DNA of 64,000 bases from Acholoe squamosa (taxonomy: Eukaryota; Annelida; Polychaeta; Phyllodocida; Polynoidae): positions 71,521,972 through 71,585,971 of the forward strand of contig OX439040.1 in NCBI GenBank assembly GCA_949317995.1, in the 5' to 3' direction. The notes under the pieces were generated by a model, which was given only the letters and a program-made list of their open reading frames with translations, searched no databases and had not been told where the DNA came from. Positions 63,601 through 64,000 of the stretch are shown piece by piece. The position numbers were made by a program, and so were the translations under genes. Every line of letters starts with the position of its first letter. Position 1 is the stretch's first letter.

Positions 63601-64000
63601 ATAGACTTGGTATTTCAAATACAAGAGAAATTAAGCTTTAAAGGTTTTCTAAGAGGGCACATATAATTCAGGCTGAGTAAAACCATACCATTGTCTCCCT
63701 ATCAGGCTAATCCCCTCCATTCACACCTAAAACAATGGGCAGGTAACCAAGTTGATTAAGATAGATTCAGAGGTAGCATATCAGTCTTATCAATTGCCAT
63801 TGTTTCCTGTGGGTGGAGGTCCGTGCAGGTACAGCCAGATCCAAGATGGCCGTCGGGGGCGAGCTACATAACTGATTTCAAGATGGCCACCTCCATACAG
63901 GAATGACTCTGTTCCCTTATACAGGATCGCCATGATGCAGGAATGTAAACATAACATGTGGACTCTTTAGAGCTGCATGGGTGCATCATGGCGGTCACTG
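60620..64000. other. 5' flank of the CNBD2-like gene
   Basis: No coding exon recognised. One MITE-like unit (62142-62475). AAGATGGCCGTC and AAGATGGCCACC near 63843 and 63881 are YY1-like words but occur in repeat-like sequence. Confidence 0.5.
62142..62475. mobile_element. MITE-like unit with GGTAAATGA(T/C)GGGGGACCA termini
   Basis: GGTAAATGATGGGGGACCA at the left (62153) mirrors TGGTCCCCCGTCATTTACC at the right (62441), one mismatch over 19 bp. The outer GCGCTTTTAA/TTTTAGCGC also match. No frame. Confidence 0.7.

Overview
The window is animal nuclear DNA. It has split genes with GT-AG introns, long introns packed with small inverted-repeat transposons, and pieces of two retrotransposon classes, with no sign of bacterial or viral gene organisation. 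The gene content and the DIRS and Ty3/gypsy debris fit a marine invertebrate, perhaps a deuterostome such as an amphioxus, hemichordate or echinoderm. The species is a guess.

One gene dominates. It lies on the minus strand from an initiator ATG at 60598 to a stop at 5436. I assembled 20 coding exons by hand from splice sites; phases agree at every junction and the sum is 2397 nt (798 residues plus stop). The product looks like cyclic nucleotide-binding domain-containing protein 2 (CNBD2). It has a long disordered N-terminus, an Arg-rich helical segment, one complete cyclic-nucleotide-binding fold (about residues 270-395), and a second fold interrupted by a disordered insert of about 200 residues (about 430-735). 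Both folds appear to lack the arginine that normally binds the cyclic phosphate.

The 3' flank (1-3445) holds one end of a Ty3/gypsy-like retrotransposon on the minus strand: LTR 2198-3445, a possible primer-binding site, a 20-bp minisatellite, and a gag frame broken at about 659 and at a 14-C run. A second insertion of the same LTR family (50722-54076) sits in intron 5. It kept a full 3' LTR and half a 5' LTR around 1.4 kb of two different minisatellites, with a TACATT target duplication, and it landed inside a MITE.

Intron 9 holds a DIRS-type element (about 39551-43734) with inverted termini, an internal complementary region, a gag-like frame and only the last part of a tyrosine recombinase. 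It is nested in another MITE. The other introns hold at least three recurrent MITE families (called B, C and D here), several single MITEs, a 620-bp foldback palindrome near exon 1 and a promoter-like cluster in intron 1. From 60620 to 64000 I found no second gene.
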